Notes: a model not told the origin generated them from the sequence alone. A stretch of 64,000 bases of DNA from Nocardioides sp. CFH 31398 (GCF_022436705.1 NZ_JAKUHT010000001.1:248001-312000); one strand, 5' to 3'. Shown: positions 47,456 to 56,033, numbered from the stretch's first letter. Numbers and translations: made by a program.

Positions 47456-47523
47456 CCGCCACCGCACGACGCCCCGAGACCACTACCCGACCCAGCACCC
47501 CGCAGCGAGAGGACGAGCGATGA
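47452..47523 (+). CDS. 23-residue bridging mini-ORF between nuoL and nuoM
   Basis: The ATG overlaps the nuoL stop (ATGA at 47452-47455), the frame stays open through the whole 64-base gap and its TGA overlaps the nuoM ATG (ATGA at 47520-47523). The product is Thr/Pro/Arg-rich. It probably serves translational coupling of nuoL to nuoM, since all other nuo junctions overlap or are very short. It could be a degenerate former N-terminus of nuoM. Confidence 0.4.
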   Translation: MTATARRPETTTRPSTPQREDER

Positions 47524-49100
47524 GCAGCGCCGCCCCCTGGCTCTCGATCCTGATCCTGGTGCCCCTCGTGGGTGCCGTGGCGACCGCGCTGCTCCCGCGC
47601 GGCGCCCGCCGCGACGTGGGCACGCTGCCCCGGGTCGTCGGCCTCGTCGTCTCCCTCGCGACCCTCGGCCTCGCCGTCGCGCTCGCGCTGAGCTTCGACG
47701 TGGACGGCGGCCTGCAGTTCGCCGAGACCCACACCTGGATCGGGGCGATCGGCGCGAGCTACGCCGTCGGCCTCGACGGGCTGGGTCTCGTGCTGCTGCT
47801 GCTCACGACGCTGCTGGTCCCGATCGTGCTGATGGCGTCGTGGGACTCCGTCGGCGGCGCCGACGGCCGCAGCCCCCACGCCTTCGTCGGCTGGGTCCTC
47901 GCCCTGGAGGCCGCCGCGGTCGCGGTGTTCCTCGCCCAGGACGTCTTCTTCTTCTACGTCGTCTTCGAGGCGACGCTGATCCCGGCGTACTTCCTCGTCG
48001 GCGGGTTCGGTCGCCCCGGCGCCGCGCGCGCCGCGGTGAAGTTCCTCGTCTTCCAGCTCGTCGGCGGCCTCATCCTGCTCGGCGGCGTGATCGGCCTGTA
48101 CGTCGAGTCGGCGGCCGCCGGCGACCCGTCGTACCTGATCAGCGACCTGGCGGGCCTCGACATCGCGACCGGGCCGGAGCGCTGGATCTTCCTCGCGTTC
48201 TTCGTCGCCTTCGCGATCAAGGCCCCGCTGTTCCCGGTCCACACCTGGCTGGCGGACACCACCGAGAAGGCCACGCCGGGCACGAGCGTGCTGCTCGTCT
48301 GCGTGCTCGACAAGATCGGCACCTACGGCATGCTGCGCTTCTGCCTGGGGCTGTTCCCCGAGGCGTCGCAGTGGGCCACCCCGGTCGTGGTGATCATCGC
48401 CCTGGTCTCGATCGTGTACGGCGCGCTGCTGGCCATCGGCACCGACGACCTCATGCGCCTCATCGGCCTGACCTCGCTGTCGCACTTCGGCTTCATCGTG
48501 CTGGGCATCTTCGTGCTCAACACCCAGGGCGGCACCGGCTCGATCCTCTACATGCTCAACCATGGCCTGGCGACGGCGGCGCTGTTCCTCGTCGGCGGCT
48601 ACCTGGTCCGGCGGCGGGGCACGAGCCTCATCAGCGAGCTGGGTGGCGTCGAGAAGTCGGCGCCGGTGCTCGCCGGTCTGCTGCTCGTGGCCGGCCTCGC
48701 GACCCTGGGCCTGCCCGGCCTGTCGACGTTCGTCTCGGAGTTCCTCGTGCTCGTGGGCGCCTTCGTCTACGCCCCCTGGGCCGGCGTCGTCGCGGTCACG
48801 GCGATCGTGCTGGCCGCGATCTACGTGCTGTGGGCCTACCAGCGCACGATGACCGGCCCGAGCCCGGTCGCCGGTGCCGCCGCGGACGCGGTCACCCCCG
48901 ACCTCGGCCGGCGCGAGATCGGCGCGGTCGCGCCGCTGGTGCTCCTCATGGTCCTGCTCGGCTTCTACCCGATGCCGGCGCTCGACGTGGTCAACCCCTA
49001 CGTCGAGGACCTGCTCACGAACGTCGGGGTGGTCGACGACGCGCCGACCGTGCCCGCCGACGCCGCTGACGGTGCCGGCTCCGCTGAAGGGACCGAGTGA
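47520..49100 (+). CDS. nuoM: NADH-quinone oxidoreductase subunit M
   Basis: 526-residue antiporter-like subunit, about 14 membrane segments. Conserved FYVVFEATLIPAYFLVGGFG with the essential Glu, KAPLFPVHTWLADT and the ion-path lysine region are seen. GAGAGGAC precedes the ATG. Overlaps nuoN. Confidence 0.97.
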   Translation: MSSAAPWLSILILVPLVGAVATALLPRGARRDVGTLPRVVGLVVSLATLGLAVALALSFDVDGGLQFAETHTWIGAIGASYAVGLDGLGLVLLLLTTLLVPIVLMASWDSVGGADGRSPHAFVGWVLALEAAAVAVFLAQDVFFFYVVFEATLIPAYFLVGGFGRPGAARAAVKFLVFQLVGGLILLGGVIGLYVESAAAGDPSYLISDLAGLDIATGPERWIFLAFFVAFAIKAPLFPVHTWLADTTEKATPGTSVLLVCVLDKIGTYGMLRFCLGLFPEASQWATPVVVIIALVSIVYGALLAIGTDDLMRLIGLTSLSHFGFIVLGIFVLNTQGGTGSILYMLNHGLATAALFLVGGYLVRRRGTSLISELGGVEKSAPVLAGLLLVAGLATLGLPGLSTFVSEFLVLVGAFVYAPWAGVVAVTAIVLAAIYVLWAYQRTMTGPSPVAGAAADAVTPDLGRREIGAVAPLVLLMVLLGFYPMPALDVVNPYVEDLLTNVGVVDDAPTVPADAADGAGSAEGTE

Positions 49101-50821
49101 TGGAGTTCTCCGCCCCCCAGATCGCCCACGAGGTGCTGTGGCCGGCGTACGTCGTCTTCGGCGCGGCGCTGCTCGGCGTCCTCGCCGAGGCGTTCCTGCC
49201 CCGCGGCCGCCGGTTCGGTGGCCAGGTCGTGATCGCGGCCCTCGGCATCGTCGGCGGCCTGGTCGGGACGGTGATGGTCGCGATGGACCTGCCGTCCGTC
49301 GGACCCGACGACGTCACGGCGTACGGCGTGACCACCGTGGGCGACACCGTGGCGGTCGACGGCCCGACCCTGTTCCTGTGGGGCCTGGTGCTGCTGCTGG
49401 GCCTCGGCGGGGTCGGCCTGTTCGCCGAGCGACGCCTCGAGTCGGGCCTCTCCGCCTTCGCCGGCCAGGCCGCCGCCCTCCCGGGCACCGAGGCCGAGCG
49501 CAAGGCCTCGACGGAGGGCCTCGACCACACCGAGGTCTACCCGCTCCTGCTGTTCGCGCTCGCCGGCATGATGCTGTTCCCCGCCGCCAACGACCTCCTG
49601 ACGCTGTTCGTCGCGCTCGAGGTGCTCTCGCTCCCGCTGTACCTACTGTGCGGCCTGGCGCGTCGTCGCCGTCTGCTCAGCCAGGAGGCGGCCATGAAGT
49701 ACTTCCTGCTCGGGGCCTTCTCCTCCGGCTTCGTCATCTACGGCATCGCGCTCGTCTACGGCTTCGCCGGCTCCATGTCGTACGCCGCCGTCGCCGAGGC
49801 CGTGCGGGCCGGCGAGTCCGGCTCGGTGCTGATGCTCACCGGCCTCGGCATGATCACCGTCGGCATGCTGTTCAAGGTCGGTGCCGTGCCGTTCCACGCG
49901 TGGACCCCGGACGTCTACCAGGGCGCCCCGACCGCCGTCACCGCCTTCATGTCCGCGGCCACGAAGGTCGCGGCCTTCGGAGCCACCCTGCGCCTGTTCT
50001 ACGTCGCCTTCGGCGGGGAGCGCTGGTCGTGGCAGCCGATGCTGTGGATCGTCGCGATCCTGACGATGCTCGTCGGCGCCGTGCTCGCGGTGTCGCAGCA
50101 GGACGTGAAGCGGATGCTGGCCTACAGCTCGATCGCGCACACCGGCTTCCTGCTCACCGGCGTGATCGGCCTGCGTGACTCGGTGGAGCTGGGGGGCGCG
50201 GAGATCACCTCCCTGCAGGCGGTGCTCTTCTACCTCGTCACCTACGCCTTCGCGACCCTCGGCTCGTTCGCCCTGGTGAGCGTCGTCCGGGACGACTCCG
50301 GCGAGGTCACCGCACTCTCGCGCTGGGCCGGGCTCGGCCGCCGCTCGCCGGTCGTGGCGAGCGTGTTCGCGCTGTTCCTGCTGTCGATGGCCGGCATCCC
50401 GCTCACCGCGGGCTTCGTCGGCAAGTGGTCGGTCTTCGCCGTCGCGGTCTCCGCCGGCGCCTGGCCGGTCGTGGTCGTGGCCCTGGCGAGCAGCATGATC
50501 GCCGTCTACTTCTACGTGCGCGTGATCCTGCTCATGTACTTCACCGCGGACCCCGACCCGACCAAGGCCGGCTCGACCGACGTCGGCGTCGGCGGCGACG
50601 CCGCGCTGGCCGGTGCGTCGCCGTCCTCGGGCTCCCAGCCCGAGCGGGGCACGATCACCGTCACCTCGCCGACCCGCGTCGCCGACGAGGTCCGGGTCGA
50701 GACGCCGTCCCTGGCGACGGTCGTCGTCATCGCCGTGTGCGCCGGTGTGGTGCTCCTGCTCGGGATCGTCCCCGGACCGGTGCTCGACCTCGCCGGGTCC
50801 GTGGGTACCTTCATCCGGTGA
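49100..50821 (+). CDS. nuoN: NADH-quinone oxidoreductase subunit N
   Basis: 573-residue antiporter-like subunit. Conserved LFVALEVLSLPLYLLCG, KVGAVPFHAWTPDVYQGAPT, KRMLAYSSIAHTGF. The ATG at 49100 (sharing one base with the nuoM stop) is seven bases after AAGGGA; GTG 49097 one codon earlier is also possible. A cytosolic Ser/Gly loop (about 490-535) splits the last helices. It overlaps the prenyl synthase gene by GTGA. Confidence 0.96.
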   Translation: MEFSAPQIAHEVLWPAYVVFGAALLGVLAEAFLPRGRRFGGQVVIAALGIVGGLVGTVMVAMDLPSVGPDDVTAYGVTTVGDTVAVDGPTLFLWGLVLLLGLGGVGLFAERRLESGLSAFAGQAAALPGTEAERKASTEGLDHTEVYPLLLFALAGMMLFPAANDLLTLFVALEVLSLPLYLLCGLARRRRLLSQEAAMKYFLLGAFSSGFVIYGIALVYGFAGSMSYAAVAEAVRAGESGSVLMLTGLGMITVGMLFKVGAVPFHAWTPDVYQGAPTAVTAFMSAATKVAAFGATLRLFYVAFGGERWSWQPMLWIVAILTMLVGAVLAVSQQDVKRMLAYSSIAHTGFLLTGVIGLRDSVELGGAEITSLQAVLFYLVTYAFATLGSFALVSVVRDDSGEVTALSRWAGLGRRSPVVASVFALFLLSMAGIPLTAGFVGKWSVFAVAVSAGAWPVVVVALASSMIAVYFYVRVILLMYFTADPDPTKAGSTDVGVGGDAALAGASPSSGSQPERGTITVTSPTRVADEVRVETPSLATVVVIAVCAGVVLLLGIVPGPVLDLAGSVGTFIR

Positions 50822-51825
50822 CCACGAGCGCCCCGCAGGAGCTCGCGCTGCCGGTCCTCGACGCGGAGCTCGCCTCCCGCCTCGGGGCGCGCATGCAGCG
50901 CGTGGAGACGCTGCTGGCCGGGCACGTCCAGGGCCGGGCGCCCTTCGTGACCGAGGCGGCCAGCCACCTGCTCCGCGCCGGCGGCAAGCGGCTGCGGCCG
51001 CTGCTGGTGCTGCTCGCCGCGGAGACGGGGGAGGAGCCCGACTCCGACGACGTCCTCACCGCCGCCTGCGTGGTGGAGCTGACGCACCTGGCCTCGCTCT
51101 ACCACGACGACGTCATGGACGAGGCCGACCTGCGCCGCGGCGCGGACGCCGCTCACGCCCGCTGGGGCAACCACGTCGCGATCCTCACCGGGGACTTCCT
51201 CTTCTCCAAGTCGTCCGAGCTCACCGCCGTCCTCGGCGCGGACGCCGTGGGCATCCAGGCCCGCACGTTCACCCGGCTGGTCGAGGGTCAGATCCTCGAG
51301 ACCGTCGCGCCGGGACCCGACGAGGACCCGGTCGCGCACCACCTCGAGGTGCTCGCCGGCAAGACGGGCTCGTTGATCGCGACGTCCGCCGAGTACGGCA
51401 CGATCTTCGGCGGCGCCTCGCCCGAGGTGCGCGCCGCGCTGACGGCGTACGGGGAGATCGTCGGGGTCGCGTTCCAGCTGTCCGACGACATCCTCGACAT
51501 CGCCTCCGACGCCGCCGAGTCCGGCAAGACCCCCGGCACCGACCTGCGCGAGGGTGTCCCGACCCTCCCGGTGCTGCTCGCCCGGACCTCCACGGAGCCC
51601 GGCGACGCACGGCTGCGGGAGCTGCTCGACCAGGACCTCGACGACGACGTGCTGCACGCCGAGGCCCTCGGTCTGCTGCGGGCCCACCCCGCGATGGAGG
51701 AGGCCCGCCGCTACGTCGTCGCGCGGGCCGACGAGGCCAAGCAGCTCCTCGTCGCCCTCCCCGAGGGACCCGTCCGCGAGGCGCTCGAGACCTTCGCCGA
51801 CATCGTCGCCACCCGCTCCGCCTGA
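50818..51825 (+). CDS. Polyprenyl diphosphate synthase
   Basis: 335-residue trans-prenyltransferase. First Asp-rich motif DDVMDEAD preceded by LASLYH, second DDILDIA, plus GGKRLRPLL and LAGKTGSLIA. Residues before the first motif are small, as in long-chain synthases, so it likely makes the octa- or nonaprenyl tail for menaquinone; chain length cannot be fixed from sequence alone. GTG start overlapping the nuoN stop: the tail-making enzyme is the 15th gene of the nuo operon. Confidence 0.92.
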   Translation: MTTSAPQELALPVLDAELASRLGARMQRVETLLAGHVQGRAPFVTEAASHLLRAGGKRLRPLLVLLAAETGEEPDSDDVLTAACVVELTHLASLYHDDVMDEADLRRGADAAHARWGNHVAILTGDFLFSKSSELTAVLGADAVGIQARTFTRLVEGQILETVAPGPDEDPVAHHLEVLAGKTGSLIATSAEYGTIFGGASPEVRAALTAYGEIVGVAFQLSDDILDIASDAAESGKTPGTDLREGVPTLPVLLARTSTEPGDARLRELLDQDLDDDVLHAEALGLLRAHPAMEEARRYVVARADEAKQLLVALPEGPVREALETFADIVATRSA

Positions 51826-51844
51826 GGCCGACACGGGTGCGGGC

Positions 51845-51863
51845 ACGCCGAATTCCTCGGCGT
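51845..51863 (+). terminator. Terminator of the nuo operon
   Basis: A 7-bp perfect stem ACGCCGA/TCGGCGT with a 5-base loop, 19 bases after the prenyl synthase stop and followed by a T-rich segment (gctttcctt). It ends the nuo transcript before the bacteriocin-like operon. Confidence 0.6.
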
Positions 51864-51940
51864 CGTCTGCCTGCTTTCCTTACGCACGCTCCGGTCGTCC
51901 GGTTGCAGCGGAATCAAAGAACTTTTTCCTGATTTCGCCG

Positions 51941-51970
51941 TTCCGCCCACAGTTCGCTGCCTCCTAATCT
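51941..51970 (+). promoter_or_regulatory. Candidate promoter of the bacteriocin-like operon
   Basis: TTCCGC (51941-51946) and TAATCT (51965-51970) are 18 bases apart in an unusually A/T-rich patch (51905-51940). Transcription from here would give a leader of about 65 bases containing a hairpin and a strong ribosome site. Confidence 0.4.
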
Positions 51971-52002
51971 CGGGCCTGCCCACCGGGGCGCATCTCGGGA
52001 AA

Positions 52003-52023
52003 CCGCATGGAGGTTCCATGCGG
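52003..52023 (+). other. Leader hairpin just before the peptide gene
   Basis: A perfect 9-bp stem CCGCATGGA/TCCATGCGG with a 3-base loop ends four bases before the ribosome site GGGGAGGA (52027-52034) of the 61-residue peptide gene. It may stabilise the mRNA or control translation. Confidence 0.55.
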
Positions 52024-52043
52024 AAACGGGGAGGAATCGAACG

Positions 52044-52229
52044 ATGTCGACAGTGCTGCGTTTCATCGCGTGGGTGCTCGGAAAGGCGTGGAGGTGGGGC
52101 GTGCGGACGGTGCGGGCCATCGCCGCCTACGCGCGTCGCTACTGGAGGGTCGTCTGGCGGTGGATCGAGCGGGGCGTTCCCTTCGTGACCATCGCCGAGT
52201 GGATCATGAGAAGCCTGGGGATCGGGTAG
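52044..52229 (+). CDS. Leaderless bacteriocin-like peptide, aureocin A53/lacticin Q type
   Basis: 61 residues with 7 Trp, 11 Arg/Lys and only 2 Glu, no Cys and no leader or signal peptide. From memory, class IId leaderless bacteriocins have this make-up: short amphipathic cationic Trp-rich helices starting at the initiator Met. The C-terminal part WIERGVPFVTIAEWIMRSLG follows their pattern (lacticin Q: WLNAG, then 17 residues ending LGIK). The strong ribosome site and the following bacterial-PH and ABC genes fit a producer-immunity operon. A membrane-anchored microprotein is the alternative. The call rests on recalled family patterns, not an alignment. Confidence 0.7.
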   Translation: MSTVLRFIAWVLGKAWRWGVRTVRAIAAYARRYWRVVWRWIERGVPFVTIAEWIMRSLGIG

Positions 52230-52316
52230 GTGCCCCACACCGTGCGTGAGGTCGAGGGGGCGGCGACGCCTCCTCGGCCTCACGGCCAGGCCCAGAGCCT
52301 CTGTTACCGTGCGCCG

Positions 52317-52817
52317 GTGGACGTCGCGGGGGCGGTGCCGCCGGAGTGGGCGGAGCGTCTCCCTCGTGCGGCCGCGTCGTACCTGCGGCTCCGCAGCGTG
52401 CTCGAGACGACGGCGGTGTCGGCGATCGTCGTCATCCCGCTGGCGCTCCTGGCGCCGGATCGCTGGAGCTCGGGTGCCGTCGCCGCCGTCATCGTCTGTG
52501 CGCTGGGATTCCTCGCCGTCGACCTCTTCCTCGTCATTCCGCGACGTCTGCAATTCACCCGGTTCACGATCCGCCGGAATTCCCTGGAATTGTGGCGCGG
52601 CGTCGTCGTGCGGTCCCACACCATCATTCCGCGCGACATGGTGATGAACATCGAGCTCCGACAGGGGCCCGTGACCAGAATGCTGGGCCTGTCCACATTG
52701 CGCATATCGACGGTCACGGACGTCCAGGCATTCGGTCCGATCGACGAGGTGGCTGCGGGCGAGCTGCGCCGCCGTTTCGACGCGGGCGCCACGAGAGGCG
52801 AGGGGAGGACGTCGTGA
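52317..52817 (+). CDS. YdbS-like bacterial PH-domain membrane protein
   Basis: 166 residues: two membrane helices (about 32-52 and 57-75) followed by one bPH2 domain with the hallmark pattern FTIRRNSLELWRGVVVRSHT, IIPRDMVMNIELRQGPVTRM and LGLSTLRISTV. Length and layout equal Bacillus YdbS. In firmicutes YdbS/YdbT pairs protect against bacteriocins, so an immunity role is inferred. The GTG at 52317 is chosen from homologue length; GTG 52230, directly after the peptide stop, would add 29 atypical residues. It uses codons rare in this genome (AGA, ATA, ATT, TTG), suggesting foreign origin. Confidence 0.75.
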   Translation: MDVAGAVPPEWAERLPRAAASYLRLRSVLETTAVSAIVVIPLALLAPDRWSSGAVAAVIVCALGFLAVDLFLVIPRRLQFTRFTIRRNSLELWRGVVVRSHTIIPRDMVMNIELRQGPVTRMLGLSTLRISTVTDVQAFGPIDEVAAGELRRRFDAGATRGEGRTS

Positions 52818-54292
52818 CGACCGCACGTCGCGCGCCGCTACGCGCGCTGGTGGCGGAGTACCTCGACGGCGCGGTGGCCCTCGCGCTCATGCTCGTCGGG
52901 GTCGTCGTCGCCGCGGCAGCGGACGAGACCGCTGTGTCGACCGCCAGCCGGTGGCTCCTCGGTGTGCTGATCCTCGCCCGGGTCGCGGTGCCCGTCGTGC
53001 TGTGGGCGACCACGACCTGCACCGTCGCGGCCGCCGGGATCGAGGTGGCTACCGGCCTCGTCCGTCGCCGCCGACGCATCCTCGACTGGAGCCAGCTCTC
53101 CACCGTCGACCTCCACCAGGACTGGGCCCACCGGCTGATGGGCGTGACGCGGGTGACGGTGTCGCAGAACGGCTCGGAGAGCGGCGCGCTCCGCCTGCCG
53201 TCGATGACGACGGCGTCCGCCGAGCGACTCCGGGCGCGAACCGTCGGCGCTGCGCCGCCGATCGAGCGGCGAGGGTCGGACGACGTCCCGGCGTCGACCG
53301 CCGCCGGCCTGTCGATGGATCCGACCGCCCACCCTCGTCACGGCCGGGTCGTCCGGGTCCGTGACCGCGACGTCGTGGTGACCGGCCTCGTCCTCGGTTT
53401 CCCCGTGGTCCTCGGGGTCGGCGCCGTCCTCGCGGTCGCCGAGGTCGCCCGGACCGTCGGCCTGGCCGACCGAGCCTGGACGGGCCTTCAGCTCTCGCCG
53501 GTCGTCGGGGGAGTCCTGCTGTCGGTCCTGGCCCTCGTGCTCGGCACGGCGGCGACCCTGCTCAGGTTCGGCTCCTTCGAGACCGAGGTGCACCAGGGGT
53601 CGGTGACCATCCGTCACGGGTACCTGGCACGGGCCGAGCGCCGGCTCGACCGGACCACGGTGCTGGGTCTGGAGCTCCGCCAGTCGCTGTTCGAACGCCC
53701 GCTGGGGCGCTGGCGGGTCCTGGTGGTCTCACGCGACTCGGTCGGAGGGCTGGGGCGCAACCTCGCCCTGCCCTCCCTCGGCGCCGCGGACCTGTGCGAG
53801 ATCGCGGCCCCCGAGTGGAGCGCGGTGGTGCGGTCGCACCTCTCCGGGTCCGAGGGCCCGGGGGCGGAGTCGAACCGACGCGTCGAGCTCGCCGGCTGGA
53901 CCCTGGTGCTCGCAGGCGCGTCCGTCCTGACCGGGCTGGTCGCGGCCGTGGCGGACACCTCAGCCCTGGTGTCCGCCGTCCTGTGGCTGGGCGCTGTCGC
54001 AGCGGGTGGCGCGGTCGGCCTCCGTGTCACCTCCCGACTGTCGGTCTCGACATCGACGGGTCACCTCGTGGTCTGGCGTGCCTTCGGCGCCAGACGGGTG
54101 ACCTGGCTGCACGGCGACAGCCTCGGTCCCGTCTCCAGCGGCATGGTGGCCGGTCGCGCGGGTCACCTCGCCGTGTCCTACTACGCCGGGGCTCCCCGAG
54201 TCGCCCGGACGTGGCGCCTCGACGGTCTGGACGTCGACGCCGTCCGCGGTCTTGCCCGTCGAGAGGCACCACCCAGGAGAGGACACTCATGA
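52814..54292 (+). CDS. YdbT-like three-module bacterial PH-domain membrane protein
   Basis: 492 residues with three pairs of membrane helices (about 18-70, 195-255, 365-410), each followed by a bPH2-like beta domain (TTCTVAAAGIEVATGLVRRR; FGSFETEVHQGSVTIRHGYL; TSRLSVSTSTGHLVVWRAFG). This is the size and architecture of Bacillus YdbT, partner of YdbS. GTG start overlaps the ydbS-like stop (GTGA) and its own stop overlaps the ABC ATPase (ATGA). Probable role: producer self-protection at the membrane, inferred from family and context. Confidence 0.75.
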   Translation: MTTARRAPLRALVAEYLDGAVALALMLVGVVVAAAADETAVSTASRWLLGVLILARVAVPVVLWATTTCTVAAAGIEVATGLVRRRRRILDWSQLSTVDLHQDWAHRLMGVTRVTVSQNGSESGALRLPSMTTASAERLRARTVGAAPPIERRGSDDVPASTAAGLSMDPTAHPRHGRVVRVRDRDVVVTGLVLGFPVVLGVGAVLAVAEVARTVGLADRAWTGLQLSPVVGGVLLSVLALVLGTAATLLRFGSFETEVHQGSVTIRHGYLARAERRLDRTTVLGLELRQSLFERPLGRWRVLVVSRDSVGGLGRNLALPSLGAADLCEIAAPEWSAVVRSHLSGSEGPGAESNRRVELAGWTLVLAGASVLTGLVAAVADTSALVSAVLWLGAVAAGGAVGLRVTSRLSVSTSTGHLVVWRAFGARRVTWLHGDSLGPVSSGMVAGRAGHLAVSYYAGAPRVARTWRLDGLDVDAVRGLARREAPPRRGHS

Positions 54293-55197
54293 TCGAGGTG
54301 ACAGGACTGGTGAAGCGGTTCGGCTCCACCACAGCGGTGGCGGGGGTCTCGTTCACCGCCCGTGACGGGGCCGTGACGGGCTTCATCGGCCCCAACGGGG
54401 CCGGTAAGTCGACCGTCCTCAAGGCGGTCTCGGGGCTGCTGGCGCCCGACGAGGGGACCGCGACGATCGACGGGCACCGTCTCGGCGCCACCGCACTGCC
54501 CCCGGACCTGCGGGGCGTCTTCCTCTCCGCCGAGTGGATCCCGGCCCACCAGACCGCGCGCTCCTTCCTCACCTACCTGTGCCAGGTCCAAGGGCTCCCG
54601 GCGAGCCGGGTCGACGAGGTGCTGCGGTCCGTGGGTCTGCTCGCCGACGCGAACCGGAAGATCAAGGGCTACTCCCTGGGGATGCGCCAGCGGGTAGGCA
54701 TCGGTGCTGCCGTGATGACACAGCCCCGGAACCTCGTCCTGGACGAGCCCATCAACGGTCTGGACCCGGAGGGCATCCGCTGGATCCGCGACGTCATCCG
54801 TGGGGTGGCGGACCGCGGTGGAGCGGTGCTCCTGTCGTCCCACCACATGAGCGAGCTGTCGATGGTCGCCGACCACGTCGTGATGATCGACCGTGGTCGG
54901 ATCGTGCACGAGGGCGCGGTGACGGACGGGCGGGTGCAGGGGAGCGACGCCGCAGGACCCCGGCGCGTGTACGTCGAGTCGCCTGACCTGGGTCTCGCGG
55001 CACGGCTCCTCCGGGCGGCGGACCTCGAGGTCCGGTCGCTGGACCGAGGGGCCATCGTCACCGGGGCCGGTCCCGAAGACGTGGGGCGCGTGGTGTTCTC
55101 CGGAGGTGGCAGCCTCAGCCACCTCGCCGAACGGGCGCTGTCGATCGAGGACGTGTACTTCCGACGCTCGCTCGAGGACGAGGAGGCGGTCCGATGA
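54289..55197 (+). CDS. ABC transporter ATP-binding protein
   Basis: 302 residues. Walker A IGPNGAGKST (about 33-42), signature YSLGMRQRVG, Walker B LVLDEPINGLDPEG and switch region LSSHHMSEL. The C-terminal 80 residues form an accessory domain as in DrrA/BcrA-type exporters. It pairs with the permease that follows (ATGA overlap) and probably exports the peptide or removes it from the membrane, as ABC transporters of leaderless bacteriocin clusters do. Confidence 0.88.
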   Translation: MIEVTGLVKRFGSTTAVAGVSFTARDGAVTGFIGPNGAGKSTVLKAVSGLLAPDEGTATIDGHRLGATALPPDLRGVFLSAEWIPAHQTARSFLTYLCQVQGLPASRVDEVLRSVGLLADANRKIKGYSLGMRQRVGIGAAVMTQPRNLVLDEPINGLDPEGIRWIRDVIRGVADRGGAVLLSSHHMSELSMVADHVVMIDRGRIVHEGAVTDGRVQGSDAAGPRRVYVESPDLGLAARLLRAADLEVRSLDRGAIVTGAGPEDVGRVVFSGGGSLSHLAERALSIEDVYFRRSLEDEEAVR

Positions 55198-56033
55198 CCG
55201 TGCGTGCGAACACTCGCGCGGGTGGGGTGCCGGCCCGGGCCACGAGCCGTCCCCCGGTGCCGGTCGTCGGGCTCGGTGTGGCGGAGTGTCGCCGGCTCGC
55301 ACGGCAGGGTGGACTCCGGAACGCGTCGCTGGTCGTCGCCGTCCTGGCCGCTGCTGTCGGTGTCGCAGCCTTTGCCGTCCTGCGCTACCTGTCCTCGGGG
55401 GACGCCGCCTCGGCGACCGTGGTGGCGTCGGTCCCGGTCGAGGCCACGTCGTCGTCCTTCGCCCTGCTCGCGGCCCTGGTGGTGGCGAACTGGGCGGGGA
55501 GGGACTCGCAGAGGGGGATGCTGGGCGTCTCGGTCGTCGTGGTGCCGCGCCGGACGGCACTCGTCGGAGCCCAGCTCGGTGCGGTCGCTGCCTACGGCCT
55601 CGCGACGGGCGTGCTCGTGACCGGCTTGGTCGGCGTCGTGGTCCTGGCGGGCGGGGGAGGAGCAGGAGCCGCCACCGTGCTCGGAGGCGTCGTGGCCGGC
55701 TCGGCGGCCGCCGCCCTGATGTTGGTGCTCGGGTACTCCGTCGGTCGCCTCTGCGGCGGGCCCATGGTCGCTGTCCTGGCGTGCCTGGCCTGGTGGATGA
55801 TCATCCCCCTGGCCTCGGGCCTCGCGTCAGCGTTGCTCCCGGAGGTGGTGGCCGAGGCAGTGGCCTGGTTCGTCGACGTCTCGCCCGTCACGCTCCTCAG
55901 CCAGGCGACGACGGTCTCATCCGTCACGGCGACCGGGGTCGGGGACCTCGTCACGGGACTCGTGGGCCTGCTCGGCTGGTCGGCGCTGCTCTCGGCTGTG
56001 GCCGTGCGGCGGGTCGCGGTGCAGAGCTTCTGA
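55194..56033 (+). CDS. ABC transporter permease (ABC-2 type)
   Basis: 279 residues with about six membrane helices after a 40-residue polar N-terminus; no conserved catalytic motif, as is usual for ABC-2 permeases. Very rich in Ala, Val and Gly. Coupled to the ATPase by an ATGA overlap. Substrate inferred from the cluster: the 61-residue peptide or related membrane-active molecules. Confidence 0.82.
   Translation: MTVRANTRAGGVPARATSRPPVPVVGLGVAECRRLARQGGLRNASLVVAVLAAAVGVAAFAVLRYLSSGDAASATVVASVPVEATSSSFALLAALVVANWAGRDSQRGMLGVSVVVVPRRTALVGAQLGAVAAYGLATGVLVTGLVGVVVLAGGGGAGAATVLGGVVAGSAAAALMLVLGYSVGRLCGGPMVAVLACLAWWMIIPLASGLASALLPEVVAEAVAWFVDVSPVTLLSQATTVSSVTATGVGDLVTGLVGLLGWSALLSAVAVRRVAVQSF

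Noticed and set aside
52230..52316. Separate small gene or longer N-terminus between the peptide and the YdbS-like gene
   Set aside because: The frame is open from a GTG at 52230, but the added 29 residues have no hydrophobic or conserved pattern and homologues start near 52317.
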